From positions 248,001-312,000 of the forward strand of contig NZ_PVBT01000002.1 of the NCBI RefSeq assembly GCF_002980555.1: DNA of 64,000 nt, read 5' to 3'. The translations under genes were made by a program, and so were the position numbers. Shown in pieces: positions 34,366-43,057 of the stretch. The notes beneath the pieces were generated by a model. That model worked only from the letters and a program-made list of their open reading frames with translations. It was not told where the DNA came from and did not search any database. Each line of letters begins with the position of its first letter. Position 1 is the first letter of the stretch. The stretch is from Phyllobacterium myrsinacearum. GTDB taxonomy: Bacteria > Pseudomonadota > Alphaproteobacteria > Rhizobiales > Rhizobiaceae.

Positions 34366-36456
34366 ATGGCGAACAAGGTCCAACTTCTGGATAATCGTTG
34401 GGATGATCAAAAGGCCGCCACGCTGGATGAGCCCGGCAAGCTGCTCTACCGCTCCAATCTTCTGGGCGCCGACAAGCGCATCACCAATTATGGCGGCGGC
34501 AACACTTCGGCCAAAGTGACGCAAACCGATCCGCTTACCGGCAAGCCGGTGGAGGTGCTGTGGGTGAAGGGCTCGGGCGGCGATGTCGGCACGATCAAGC
34601 TCGACGGTTTCGCCACGCTCTATATGGAAAAGCTGGAATCGCTGAAGTCCATCTACACGGGTGTTGCGGACGAAGACCGCATGGTGGGTTTCCTGCCCCA
34701 TTGCACCTTCAATCTCAACAGCCGTGCCGCATCGATCGATACGCCCCTGCACGGTTTCGTGCCGTTCAGGCATGTGGATCACATGCATCCCGATGCGATC
34801 ATCGCCATTGCTGCGTCGAAGAACTCGCGCGCGCTGACGAAAGAGGTGTTTGGTGATGAAATCGGCTGGCTGCCCTGGCGCCGCCCCGGCTTCCAGCTCG
34901 GCCTCGATCTCGGCGCATACGCGGCCGCGCATCCGAGTTCAAAGGGTGTCGTGCTGGAAAGCCATGGCCTGTTCACCTGGGCCGATGACGCCAAAGAATG
35001 CTACGAGCTCACGCTCGATATCATCAACAGGGCGATTGTCTGGTTCGACGCCAAGACGGCGGGAAAGCCCGCATTCGGCGGGGAGATAACAGCGAGCCTC
35101 GACGCATCGGCGCGCCGCGCCATCGCCGCGCGGCTCATGCCGGAAATCCGCGGCAAGATCGGTGTAGCCGAGCGTAAGCTCGGCCATTTCGACGATCAGC
35201 CCGCGGTGCTGGAATTCGTCAACGCCCGCAACCTGCGTCCGCTCGCGGCGCTGGGAACAAGCTGCCCCGATCATTTCCTGCGCACCAAAATTCGCCCGCT
35301 GGTGCTGGATGTCGATCCGGCCAATCCCGAAGCCGCTGTCGAAGCACTTGATGCGGCGCTGGAAGCCTACCGCACCGACTATGCCCGCTATTACACCGCC
35401 TGCAAGCATGCCAATTCGCCAGCCATGCGCGATCCCAACCCGGTCATCTTTCTCATTCCTGGCGTCGGCATGCTGTCCTTTGCCAAGGACAAGGCAACGG
35501 CGCGCATTGCCGGGGAATTCTACGTCAACGCCATCAATGTGATGCGCGGCGCGTCGTCTGTCTCGGACTATCAGGGTCTGCCCGAACAGGAGGCCTTCGA
35601 TATCGAATACTGGTTGCTTGAAGAAGCCAAGCTGCAGCGCATGCCGAAGCCGAAATCGCTGGCGGGCCGCGTGGCTTTTGTCACCGGCGGTGCCGGTGGC
35701 ATCGGCCGCGCCACGGCGGAACGGCTGCTCGGGCAGGGCGCCTGCGTGGTGCTGGCTGATATCGATGCGGAGGCCCTGAAGGCGGCGCATGAGGATTTTG
35801 CCGCGCGCTACAGTGCGGACGCGGTGCGCGGCGTGCAGCTCAACGTGACGGACGAAGCGGCGGTGATTGCGAGTTTCGCCGAAGCGTCGATCGAGTTCGG
35901 CGGCATCGATATTCTGGTTTCCAACGCCGGCATCGCCTCGTCCGCGCCGATAGAGGTGACCGAGCTTGCCATGTGGAACCGCAACATGGACATTCTGGCG
36001 ACCGGCTATTTCCTCGTATCGCGCGAAGCGTTCCGCCTGTTCCGGCGCCAGAAGATCGGCGGCAACGTGGTCTTCGTCGCATCGAAGAACGGGCTTGCCG
36101 CCTCGCCCAATGCCAGCGCCTATTGCGCTGCCAAGGCGGCGGAAATCCATCTCGCCCGCTGCCTCGCGCTGGAGGGAGCGGAAGCCGGCATCCGCGTCAA
36201 CACCGTCAATCCCGATGCGGTGCTGCGCGGCTCGAAAATCTGGAACGGCGAATGGCGCGAACAGCGTGCCGCCTCGTCCAACCTGCAGGTGGATGAGCTG
36301 GAAGAGCATTACCGCAAGCGGTCGCTGCTCAAGCTCAACGTGCTGCCGGAAGATATCGCCGAGGCCATCTATTTCCTGGCCTCCGATGCGTCCGCCAAAT
36401 CGACGGGCAACATCATCAATGTCGACGCTGGCAACGTGCAGAGCTTCACGCGATAA
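34366..36456 (+). CDS. rhaD: Bifunctional rhamnulose-1-phosphate aldolase / lactaldehyde-type alcohol dehydrogenase
   Basis: 696 residues with two enzymes. Residues 1 to about 420 are a class II (zinc) aldolase of the RhaD type, with metal ligands in HVDHMHPDAI and LESHGLFTWADDAKECYELT. Residues about 430-696 are a short-chain dehydrogenase: cofactor motif TGGAGGIGRATAE, NAG in VSNAGIASSAP, catalytic YCAAK. The aldolase splits rhamnulose-1-phosphate to dihydroxyacetone phosphate and L-lactaldehyde; the second domain oxidises or reduces the lactaldehyde. GGGAGG five bases before the ATG. Divergent from rhaR and cotranscribed with rhaI. Confidence 0.93.
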   Translation: MANKVQLLDNRWDDQKAATLDEPGKLLYRSNLLGADKRITNYGGGNTSAKVTQTDPLTGKPVEVLWVKGSGGDVGTIKLDGFATLYMEKLESLKSIYTGVADEDRMVGFLPHCTFNLNSRAASIDTPLHGFVPFRHVDHMHPDAIIAIAASKNSRALTKEVFGDEIGWLPWRRPGFQLGLDLGAYAAAHPSSKGVVLESHGLFTWADDAKECYELTLDIINRAIVWFDAKTAGKPAFGGEITASLDASARRAIAARLMPEIRGKIGVAERKLGHFDDQPAVLEFVNARNLRPLAALGTSCPDHFLRTKIRPLVLDVDPANPEAAVEALDAALEAYRTDYARYYTACKHANSPAMRDPNPVIFLIPGVGMLSFAKDKATARIAGEFYVNAINVMRGASSVSDYQGLPEQEAFDIEYWLLEEAKLQRMPKPKSLAGRVAFVTGGAGGIGRATAERLLGQGACVVLADIDAEALKAAHEDFAARYSADAVRGVQLNVTDEAAVIASFAEASIEFGGIDILVSNAGIASSAPIEVTELAMWNRNMDILATGYFLVSREAFRLFRRQKIGGNVVFVASKNGLAASPNASAYCAAKAAEIHLARCLALEGAEAGIRVNTVNPDAVLRGSKIWNGEWREQRAASSNLQVDELEEHYRKRSLLKLNVLPEDIAEAIYFLASDASAKSTGNIINVDAGNVQSFTR

Positions 36457-36478
36457 AGACAGTCCTGGGGAGGACAAC

Positions 36479-37771
36479 ATGGCTGAACAGCATATTTCCG
36501 GCGATCTCATCGCATCCGAGAACGACAGGCGCGGTGCGGCGCACAGCAGCGATTTCGAGGCGCTGGGTGCGCATCTTGCCCGCCGCAACATCGATATCGA
36601 GGCGATCACCGCCAAGGTGGCCGATTTCTTCGTCGCCGTTCCCTCGTGGGGCGTCGGTACCGGCGGCACACGCTTTGCCCGGTTTCCGGGGCAGGGCGAG
36701 CCGCGCGGCATTTTCGACAAGCTCGATGACTGTGCGGTCATCCATCAGCTGAGCCGTGCGACACCCAATGTCTCGCTGCACATCCCTTGGGACAAGGCCG
36801 ATCCGCAGCAGCTGAAAGCCCATGCGGATGCGCTCGGTCTCGGCTTCGACGCGATGAATTCCAACACCTTTTCCGATGTGCCGGATCAGGCGCATTCCTA
36901 CAAATACGGCTCGCTCAGCCATGTGGATGCGGCAACGCGCAAGCAGGCCATCGCGCACAATATCGAGTGCATCGAAATCGGCGATGCCATCGGCTCGAAG
37001 GCCCTGACGGTGTGGATCGGCGATGGATCGAATTTTCCCGGCCAGAGCCATTTTGCCCGGTCGTTCGAGCGCTATCTCGACGCCATGGCGCAGGTCTACA
37101 AGGCGCTGCCGGACGACTGGCGCATTTTCTCCGAGCACAAGATGTTCGAACCGGCGTTTTATTCGACCGTCGTGCAGGACTGGGGCAGCAACTATCTGAT
37201 CGCCCAGACACTGGGGCCGAAAGCCTTTTGCCTGGTTGATCTTGGCCATCATGCGCCGAACACCAACATCGAGATGATCGTGTCGCGACTGATCCAGTTC
37301 AAAAAACTGGGCGGCTTCCACTTCAACGATTCGAAATATGGCGATGACGATCTCGATGCGGGTTCCATCGATCCGTACCGGCTGTTTCTGGTTTTCAACG
37401 AACTGGTCGATGCGGAGGAGCGCGGCGCGGAGAATTTCCACCCCGCGCATATGATCGATCAGTCGCACAATGTGACCGACCCGATTGAAAGCCTGATCTC
37501 GAGTGCCAATGAAATCCGCCGCGCCTATGCACAGGCGCTGCTGGTCGACCGGGCGGCGCTCGATGGCTATCAGGACGGCAACGATGCGCTGATGGCGTCG
37601 GATGTGCTGAAGCGCGCCTACCGGACGGATGTCGAGCCGATACTCGCCGAAGCCCGCCGCCGGGCCGGGGGCGCCATTGATCCGATTGCAGCGTACCGGG
37701 CCAGCGGTTACCGGCAAAAGGTTGGAAAAATCCGGCCGGCCAGCACTGGCGGCAGCGGCGGCATTGTCTGA
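36479..37771 (+). CDS. rhaI: L-rhamnose isomerase
   Basis: 430 residues, the length of the rhizobial/Pseudomonas stutzeri-type rhamnose isomerase with a TIM barrel and two metal ions. It turns L-rhamnose into L-rhamnulose. Metal and substrate residues lie in FSEHKMFEPAFYSTV (Glu), LVDLGHHAPNTNIE (Asp, His), GGFHFNDSKYGDDDLD (His, Asp). SWGVGTGGTRFARFPG is an early conserved stretch. GGGGAGG precedes the ATG at 36479. Starts 22 bases after rhaD. Confidence 0.95.
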   Translation: MAEQHISGDLIASENDRRGAAHSSDFEALGAHLARRNIDIEAITAKVADFFVAVPSWGVGTGGTRFARFPGQGEPRGIFDKLDDCAVIHQLSRATPNVSLHIPWDKADPQQLKAHADALGLGFDAMNSNTFSDVPDQAHSYKYGSLSHVDAATRKQAIAHNIECIEIGDAIGSKALTVWIGDGSNFPGQSHFARSFERYLDAMAQVYKALPDDWRIFSEHKMFEPAFYSTVVQDWGSNYLIAQTLGPKAFCLVDLGHHAPNTNIEMIVSRLIQFKKLGGFHFNDSKYGDDDLDAGSIDPYRLFLVFNELVDAEERGAENFHPAHMIDQSHNVTDPIESLISSANEIRRAYAQALLVDRAALDGYQDGNDALMASDVLKRAYRTDVEPILAEARRRAGGAIDPIAAYRASGYRQKVGKIRPASTGGSGGIV

Positions 37772-37797
37772 ACGGATTACCGGCCGGTTGCACGATC

Positions 37798-37830
37798 AAG
37801 GCAGCGCCCCTCGCGCTGCCTTTTCTTTTT
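37798..37830 (+). terminator. Intrinsic terminator after rhaI
   Basis: A perfect 10-bp stem pairs AAGGCAGCGC (37798-37807) with 37813-37822 around CCCTC, followed by TTCTTTTTT. It ends the rhaDI transcript 26 bases after the stop. Confidence 0.9.
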
Positions 37831-37833
37831 TGT

Positions 37834-37899
37834 TTGACAGCGCCCTATACATTTGGTCTTATTCTACTATAAAACATTATATAACATAATAATAGAATA
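37834..37899 (+). promoter_or_regulatory. Promoter and inverted-repeat operator of the peptide-type importer operon
   Basis: TTGACA (37834-37839) and TCTTAT (37857-37862) are 17 bp apart, a good promoter fit. Overlapping and following it, TATTCTACTA (37860-37869) and TAATAGAATA (37890-37899) form an inverted repeat with one mismatch, in a very AT-rich 40-bp stretch. The ACATTATA inside (37874-37881) is also found in the other divergent promoter of this cluster (43932-43939). Confidence 0.55.
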
Positions 37900-37914
37900 A
37901 CAAAGGGGACTGTC

Positions 37915-39444
37915 ATGAAATCACTGAAACTCGCACTCCTGTTGGGTTCGGCGCTGGTTGCCCTCAGCCCAGCCGCCTTTGCCCAGACCAAGGGCGGCGT
38001 CATCAATGTCGCGACCATCGGCGAGCCGCCGACACTCGATGCCATGGCATCGACGGCGGATCTGGTCGGCATTGTTTCGCAGCACATTTTCGAGACGCTC
38101 TACACCTTCGATGAAAACTGGAACCCGACACCATTGCTGGCGGCAAGCCTGCCGGAGATTTCGGCCGATGGCAAAATCTACACGATCAAACTGCGCACCG
38201 GCGTCAAATTCCACGACGGCACCGACATGGATTCGGCCGATGTCGTTGCGTCGCTGAAGCGCTGGACCCAGATCGCCTCGCGCGGCAAGCAGGTTGCGCC
38301 CCTGATCACGTCGATTGACGCGGTTGATGCCTCGACGGTCCGCATCACGCTCAATGCCCCGCATGCACCGCTGCTGTCGCTGCTGGCGTTCAACAATGCC
38401 GCAGCGATCATCCTCCCAAGCGAAAAGCAGCAGAACCCGATGACCGAGCCGGTCGGAACGGGCCCCTACAAGCTGAAGGAGCGCAAGGCGGACCAGTATA
38501 TCCAGCTCGTGCGCTTCGACGGCTACAAGTCTCCCGAAGGGCGCGAGAATGGCTATGGCGGCGCGCGCCATCAATATCTCGACGAAATCCGCTTTGTTCC
38601 CGTCCCCGATGCCAATACCCGGGTTGAAGGCGCGATTTCCGGCCAGTTCGACTATGCCGACAGTCTGCCTGTCGAGGCCTATGACCGCCTGAAGGGCCAG
38701 AAGGTCACCGAGCCGGTGCTGCTGAAGCCGTTCGGCTGGCCGGTCTTCGTGCTGAACACGGCACAGGGCCTGACCAAGAGCCAGGACATGCGCCTGGCGA
38801 TCCGCGCTGCGCTCAACGTCGAAGACATGCTGGCCGCCGCGTTCGGCAGCAAGGATTTCTATGCGCTCAATGGATCGTTCTATCCGGCATCCTATAGCTG
38901 GGCCAGCGATGCCGGTGTCAAGGATGGCTATAATATCGGCGATCCCGAAAAGGCTGCGGCGTTTCTGAAGAAGGCCAGTTATGACGGCAAGCCGGTGCGC
39001 ATTCTCACCAGCCGCCAGTATGAATTCCACTACAAGATGGCGCAGGTCGCGGCGGAATATCTGAAGGCCGCCGGGATCAATGTCGATCTGCAGGTCGTCG
39101 ACTGGGCAACGCTGACCCAGCGCCGGGCCGACCCTACGCTTTGGGATATCTATATCAGCCACAGCCCGTTCCTGCCGGAGCCTGCCTTGATCGGAGCGCT
39201 GTCGACCAGTGCGCCGGGCAATTGGGATACGCCGGCCCGCAAGGTGGCGGTGGATGCCTTCAATGCTGAAACGGACCCGAAAAAGCGCATCGCATTGTGG
39301 GCCGAGGTGCAGAAGGTGATCTACGCGGAAGCACCGATCATCAAGATCGGCGATTTCAATGCGCTGTCGGCCAAATCGCCCAAGCTGGAGCACTTTACCC
39401 CGGCGCCCTGGCCCTATTTCTGGAACGTATCGCTCAAGCAGTAA
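37915..39444 (+). CDS. Peptide/nickel-type ABC transporter substrate-binding protein (SBP family 5)
   Basis: 509 residues. Signal peptide about 1-23 (LLLGSALVALSPAAFAQT). SBP_bac_5 fold: INVATIGEPPTLDAMA, SQHIFETLYTFDENWNPTPLLAASL, YTIKLRTGVKFHDGTDMDSADVVASLKRW, TGPYKLKE, DMRLAIRAALNVEDML. Relatives bind di- and oligopeptides, opines or glutathione; the ligand here is not readable. GGGG lies nine bases before the ATG. First gene of the operon with the two permeases, an amidohydrolase and a RidA-like protein. The matching double ATPase is at 45253. Confidence 0.9.
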   Translation: MKSLKLALLLGSALVALSPAAFAQTKGGVINVATIGEPPTLDAMASTADLVGIVSQHIFETLYTFDENWNPTPLLAASLPEISADGKIYTIKLRTGVKFHDGTDMDSADVVASLKRWTQIASRGKQVAPLITSIDAVDASTVRITLNAPHAPLLSLLAFNNAAAIILPSEKQQNPMTEPVGTGPYKLKERKADQYIQLVRFDGYKSPEGRENGYGGARHQYLDEIRFVPVPDANTRVEGAISGQFDYADSLPVEAYDRLKGQKVTEPVLLKPFGWPVFVLNTAQGLTKSQDMRLAIRAALNVEDMLAAAFGSKDFYALNGSFYPASYSWASDAGVKDGYNIGDPEKAAAFLKKASYDGKPVRILTSRQYEFHYKMAQVAAEYLKAAGINVDLQVVDWATLTQRRADPTLWDIYISHSPFLPEPALIGALSTSAPGNWDTPARKVAVDAFNAETDPKKRIALWAEVQKVIYAEAPIIKIGDFNALSAKSPKLEHFTPAPWPYFWNVSLKQ

Positions 39445-39460
39445 TCCGAGGTGAACAAAG

Positions 39461-39482
39461 GCGGGCGGCGCAAGCCGTCCGC
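39461..39482 (+). other. Hairpin after the binding-protein gene
   Basis: GCGGGCGGC (39461-39469) pairs with GCCGTCCGC (39474-39482) with one G-U pair and a GCAA tetraloop. No U-run. It may stabilise the upstream binding-protein message. Confidence 0.5.
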
Positions 39483-39525
39483 TGGCAGTCCATTCTCATC
39501 GCTGTAGCAGGATAGAACCGACCCA

Positions 39526-40467
39526 ATGCTTCGTTACATCTTCCAACGCTTTGTCGGCATGATTGTCGTGATGTTCCTGGTGGTGACCATCGTGTTCATC
39601 ATCGTGCGCGTCACGCCCGGCGATCCGGCGGCCGTCATGCTCGGACCGGAAGCAACCGCCGCCGATATCGCGCAGCTGCGGACAGCGCTCGGGCTCGACC
39701 GTTCCATCCTCGTCCAGTACGTCTATTTCATCGGCCAATTGCTGCAGGGCGATCTCGGACGGTCGATCTTTCTCGATCAGCCCGTGCTGACGGCATTGGC
39801 GCAGCGCGCCGAGCCGACGTTTTTCCTCACGGTTTTCTCGATCCTCATCGCCAGTGTCATCGCGATCCCCATCGGGGTCTATGCCGCCTACCGGCGCGGA
39901 TCGGTCTTTGATCAGGCCGCAACGGCGCTTGCCATGCTGGCCGCCAGCATTCCAAGCTTCTGGCTCGGCCTGATCCTGATGCAGGTCTTTGCCGTCCGTT
40001 TCGGCATTTTCCCGGTCTCGGGCTACGGCGGACCGGACACGACGCTGGGCGTGCGGCTGTATCACCTTGTCCTGCCGGCTTTTGCTCTGGGAATCGTTTC
40101 ATCGGCGCTGATCATGCGGTTTACCCGCGCGTCGATGCTGGACGTGCTGGGCGATGACTATATCCGCACCGCCCGTGCCAAGGGCGTTGTCGAACGCAGC
40201 GTCGTTCTCAAGCACGCGTTCAAGAATGCGCTGATCCCGATCATCACCGTCGTCGGCCTGACGGCTGCCGTGCTCATCTCCGGCGCGGTGGTGACGGAGA
40301 CGGTGTTCGGCCTGCCCGGCGTCGGCAATCTGGTCGTCTCTGCCGTTCTGCGCCGCGATTACCCGGTCATTCAGGGTGCGCTTCTCATCATCGCCGGGCT
40401 CTACGTCCTCATCAATTTCGCCATTGACATGCTTTACCTCGTCGTTGATCCAAGGGTGCGCTACTGA
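39526..40467 (+). CDS. Peptide-type ABC transporter permease (DppB-like)
   Basis: 313 residues with the DppB/OppB layout: N-terminal helix right after MLRYIFQRFVGMIVVMFLVV, the FIIVRVTPGDPAAVMLG motif diagnostic of this permease type, six membrane helices in all, and the ATPase contact loop DDYIRTARAKGVVERSVVLKHAFKNALIPI. Stop and the next start share one base (TGATG), so it is coupled to the DppC-like partner. Confidence 0.92.
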   Translation: MLRYIFQRFVGMIVVMFLVVTIVFIIVRVTPGDPAAVMLGPEATAADIAQLRTALGLDRSILVQYVYFIGQLLQGDLGRSIFLDQPVLTALAQRAEPTFFLTVFSILIASVIAIPIGVYAAYRRGSVFDQAATALAMLAASIPSFWLGLILMQVFAVRFGIFPVSGYGGPDTTLGVRLYHLVLPAFALGIVSSALIMRFTRASMLDVLGDDYIRTARAKGVVERSVVLKHAFKNALIPIITVVGLTAAVLISGAVVTETVFGLPGVGNLVVSAVLRRDYPVIQGALLIIAGLYVLINFAIDMLYLVVDPRVRY

Positions 40468-41336
40468 TGACCGATATCGTTTCACCCGTTCCCGCCAGCG
40501 AGCGCAGCAAGTTCCTGCGGGTTCTCCTGCGCCGCAAGACTGTCCTGTTTGGCCTGATCGTTCTGGCAATCTTCATCACGCTGGCCATTCTCGCGCCGCT
40601 CATTGCGCCCTATGCGCCGAACAAGCTGTCGATCGTCAACCGGCTGAAACCGCCAAGTGCCCAATGGATTTTCGGCACCGATGAATTCGGGCGCGACGTG
40701 TTCTCGCGCACGATCTATTCCGCCCGGCTGTCGCTGCTGGTTGGTTTTGCCGTGGTGGTGCTTGCCTCGCTCATCGGCGTGACCCTCGGCATTCTCGCCG
40801 GTTTTTTCCACAAGCTCGATGCGCCGATCACCCGGCTGATCGATGCGATGATGGCATTCCCCGACATCCTGCTCGCCATTGCGCTGGTTGCGGCGCTTGG
40901 CCCCTCGCTGACGACGGTGATCATCGCGCTCAGCATCGTTTATGCGCCGCGGCTGGCGCGCGTGGTGCGGGCCTCGACGCTGGTCATCCGCGAATTGCCC
41001 TATGTGGAAGCCGCCCATGCGCTCGGCATTTCGACGCCGCATATCCTGACGCGCCATATCCTGCGCAATCTGCTCTCGCCCATCCTCGTCCAGGGAACGT
41101 TCCTGTTTGCCCATGCCATGCTGGCGGAGGCGGGCCTGTCTTTCCTCGGTCTCGGTGTCAGTCCCGAGGTGCCAACCTGGGGCACGATGATTGCCGCCGG
41201 CCGGCAATATGTCGGTCAGGCCGACTGGATGACCCTGTTTCCCGGCATTGCCATCGTGCTCTCCGTTCTCTCCCTGCAAATGGTCGGCGATGGCTTCCGC
41301 GACCTCCTAGACCCCCGCCTCAGAAAGGATCTCTGA
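40467..41336 (+). CDS. Peptide-type ABC transporter permease (DppC-like)
   Basis: 289 residues. The OppC N-terminal stretch (RRKTVLFGLIVLAIFITLAILAPLIAPYAPN), the FGTDEFGRDVFSRTIYSARLSL motif, and the ATPase contact loop PYVEAAHALGISTPHILTRHILRNLLSPILV are clear. About six membrane helices. Forms the channel with the preceding permease. The amidohydrolase gene starts two bases after its stop, so import and hydrolysis are co-expressed. Confidence 0.92.
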   Translation: MTDIVSPVPASERSKFLRVLLRRKTVLFGLIVLAIFITLAILAPLIAPYAPNKLSIVNRLKPPSAQWIFGTDEFGRDVFSRTIYSARLSLLVGFAVVVLASLIGVTLGILAGFFHKLDAPITRLIDAMMAFPDILLAIALVAALGPSLTTVIIALSIVYAPRLARVVRASTLVIRELPYVEAAHALGISTPHILTRHILRNLLSPILVQGTFLFAHAMLAEAGLSFLGLGVSPEVPTWGTMIAAGRQYVGQADWMTLFPGIAIVLSVLSLQMVGDGFRDLLDPRLRKDL

Positions 41337-41338
41337 TC

Positions 41339-42550
41339 ATGCCCGCCCCCTCCGCAACCGATGGCCGTTTGCTGCTGACCAATGTCAAGCCGGTTGCCTT
41401 TGGCCCCAACACGCCTTCCGGCAGCATCGATATCCTGATCGGCGCAGACGGAAAAATCGCCGAATTCGGCCCCTCCCTGAACGTCGCCGGCGACATCAGG
41501 CGCGTCGACCTGAAGGGTGCCTGGATTTCGCCCGGCTGGACCGATCTGCATGCCCATGTCTGGCATGGCGGAACCGATATCTCGGTTCGCCCGCAAATCT
41601 GCGGTGTCGAGCGCGGCGTGACGACCATCGTCGATGCGGGCTCGGCCGGTGAAGCGAATTTCCACGGCCTGCGCGAATACATCATCGAACCAGCAAAGGA
41701 GCGCATCAAGGCTTTCCTCAATCTCGGCTCGATTGGTCTTGTCGCCTGCAACCGCGTCAGCGAACTCAGCGATATCCGCTCCATCGATCTCGACCGCACT
41801 GTCGCCTGCGTCAATGAGAACCGCGACCACATTGTCGGCCTGAAGGTGCGAGCCAGCCACGTCATCACCGGCTCCTGGGGCGTAACGCCGGTCAAGGTCG
41901 GCAAGAAGGTGGCAAAGATTCTGAAACTGCCGATGATGGTGCATGTGGGCGAACCGCCCGCGCTCTACGACGAAGTGCTGGAGATTCTGGGACCGGGCGA
42001 CATCATCACCCATTGCTTCAACGGCAAGGTCGGCGCCAGCATCATTGAAGACGAGGATCTGTTCGAACTGGCGGAGCGCTGCGCCGGAGAAGGCATCCGG
42101 CTCGATATCGGTCATGGCGGCGCGTCGTTCTCGTTCCGCGTGGCGGAGGTTGCCATCAGCCGCGGCCTGCTGCCGTTCTCCATCTCGACTGATATCCACC
42201 TGCACAGCCTGAACTATTCCGTGTGGGATTTGGGAACGACGATGTCGAAGCTCCTGAGCGTCGGCATGCCGTTCGATAGGGTTGTCGAGGCCGTGACGCT
42301 TTCGCCGGCATCGGCCATCGGCCTGCCGACCGACAATCTCCTCTCCGTCGGCAAGCCGGCCGAGTTCACCATCTTTGAACTGGTCGATTCTGATCTCAGC
42401 GTCATCGATTCCCTGGGCTACGAGGCGACGCTGCACAAACTGTTCGAACCGCGCATGGTGGTTCTGGGCACCGAAACCATCGCGGCGAGCCGCTATCAAC
42501 CGGTGAAGCCTGAACTGGTCAATCACCGCCATACCCATTCATACCGCTAA
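41339..42550 (+). CDS. COG3964-type amidohydrolase/deacetylase
   Basis: 403 residues, metal-dependent TIM-barrel amidohydrolase. Metal ligands: HAHVWHG (HxH), carboxylated-Lys candidate in VGLKVRASHVITGSWG, His in MMVHVGEPP, His in THCFNGK, Asp in SISTDIHLHS. It closely resembles the Enterococcus EF0837 / Agrobacterium Atu3266 group, whose natural substrate is unsettled (esterase activity on acylated R-hydroxy acids has been reported from memory). Members are often next to SelA-like PLP enzymes, as here (44001). Probably hydrolyses an amide or ester bond of the imported compound in the cytoplasm. Confidence 0.85.
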   Translation: MPAPSATDGRLLLTNVKPVAFGPNTPSGSIDILIGADGKIAEFGPSLNVAGDIRRVDLKGAWISPGWTDLHAHVWHGGTDISVRPQICGVERGVTTIVDAGSAGEANFHGLREYIIEPAKERIKAFLNLGSIGLVACNRVSELSDIRSIDLDRTVACVNENRDHIVGLKVRASHVITGSWGVTPVKVGKKVAKILKLPMMVHVGEPPALYDEVLEILGPGDIITHCFNGKVGASIIEDEDLFELAERCAGEGIRLDIGHGGASFSFRVAEVAISRGLLPFSISTDIHLHSLNYSVWDLGTTMSKLLSVGMPFDRVVEAVTLSPASAIGLPTDNLLSVGKPAEFTIFELVDSDLSVIDSLGYEATLHKLFEPRMVVLGTETIAASRYQPVKPELVNHRHTHSYR

Positions 42551-42559
42551 GGAGCTCGC

Positions 42560-43057
42560 GTGAATCCTTCATCCAGTCCGGCTGTCGACGCCGGCACATC
42601 TCCTTACACCAGGCTGAAGGCGCTGGGCATCGTGCTGCCGCCGGCACCGCGTCCGATTGCCAATTTCGTCACCCACATCCAGGAAGGCAATATGCTGTAC
42701 CTGTCGGGCCAGGGCCCGCGCGAGGATGATGGCTTCATGCATACGGGCAAGGTGGGCGAGACCGTCAGCATCGAGGACGCCTATGCCCATGCCCGGCTGA
42801 CCGGCATCAACCTGCTGGCGGTCCTGCATTCCGCCCTGGGTGATCTTGGCCGCGTCAAGCAGGTGGTCAAGCTGCTGGGCATGGTCAATGCCGTGCCTGA
42901 CTTTGCCGATCATCCGCTTGTGATCAACGGATGCTCCGATCTGCTGATCGACGTGTTCGGCGACGCGGGACAGCATGCCCGCTCGGCCGTCGGCTTCGGC
43001 TCACTGCCGGGCAACATCACCGTGGAGATCGAGGCGATCATCGCCTTGAGGGACTAG
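42560..43057 (+). CDS. RidA/YjgF-family protein
   Basis: 165 residues, longer than the usual 130 of RidA because of an N-terminal 35-residue extension; it matches the subgroup with a trimeric chorismate-mutase-like fold. Seen: GNMLYLSGQGP, KVGETVSIEDAYAHARLTGINLLAVLHSALGDLGRVKQVVKLLGMVN, and the closing ARSAVGFGSLPGNITVEIEAIIAL. The Arg of RSAVG is the residue that positions imine hydrolysis in RidA. It would hydrolyse enamine/imine intermediates such as those released by PLP-dependent ammonia lyases. The start is GTG with GGAG five bases upstream. Its stop shares CTAG with the convergent IclR gene. Confidence 0.88.
   Translation: MNPSSSPAVDAGTSPYTRLKALGIVLPPAPRPIANFVTHIQEGNMLYLSGQGPREDDGFMHTGKVGETVSIEDAYAHARLTGINLLAVLHSALGDLGRVKQVVKLLGMVNAVPDFADHPLVINGCSDLLIDVFGDAGQHARSAVGFGSLPGNITVEIEAIIALRD

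Noticed and set aside
34939-36741. 600-codon minus-strand open frame
   Set aside because: Antisense to rhaD and the start of rhaI. No recognisable motif and no ribosome site.
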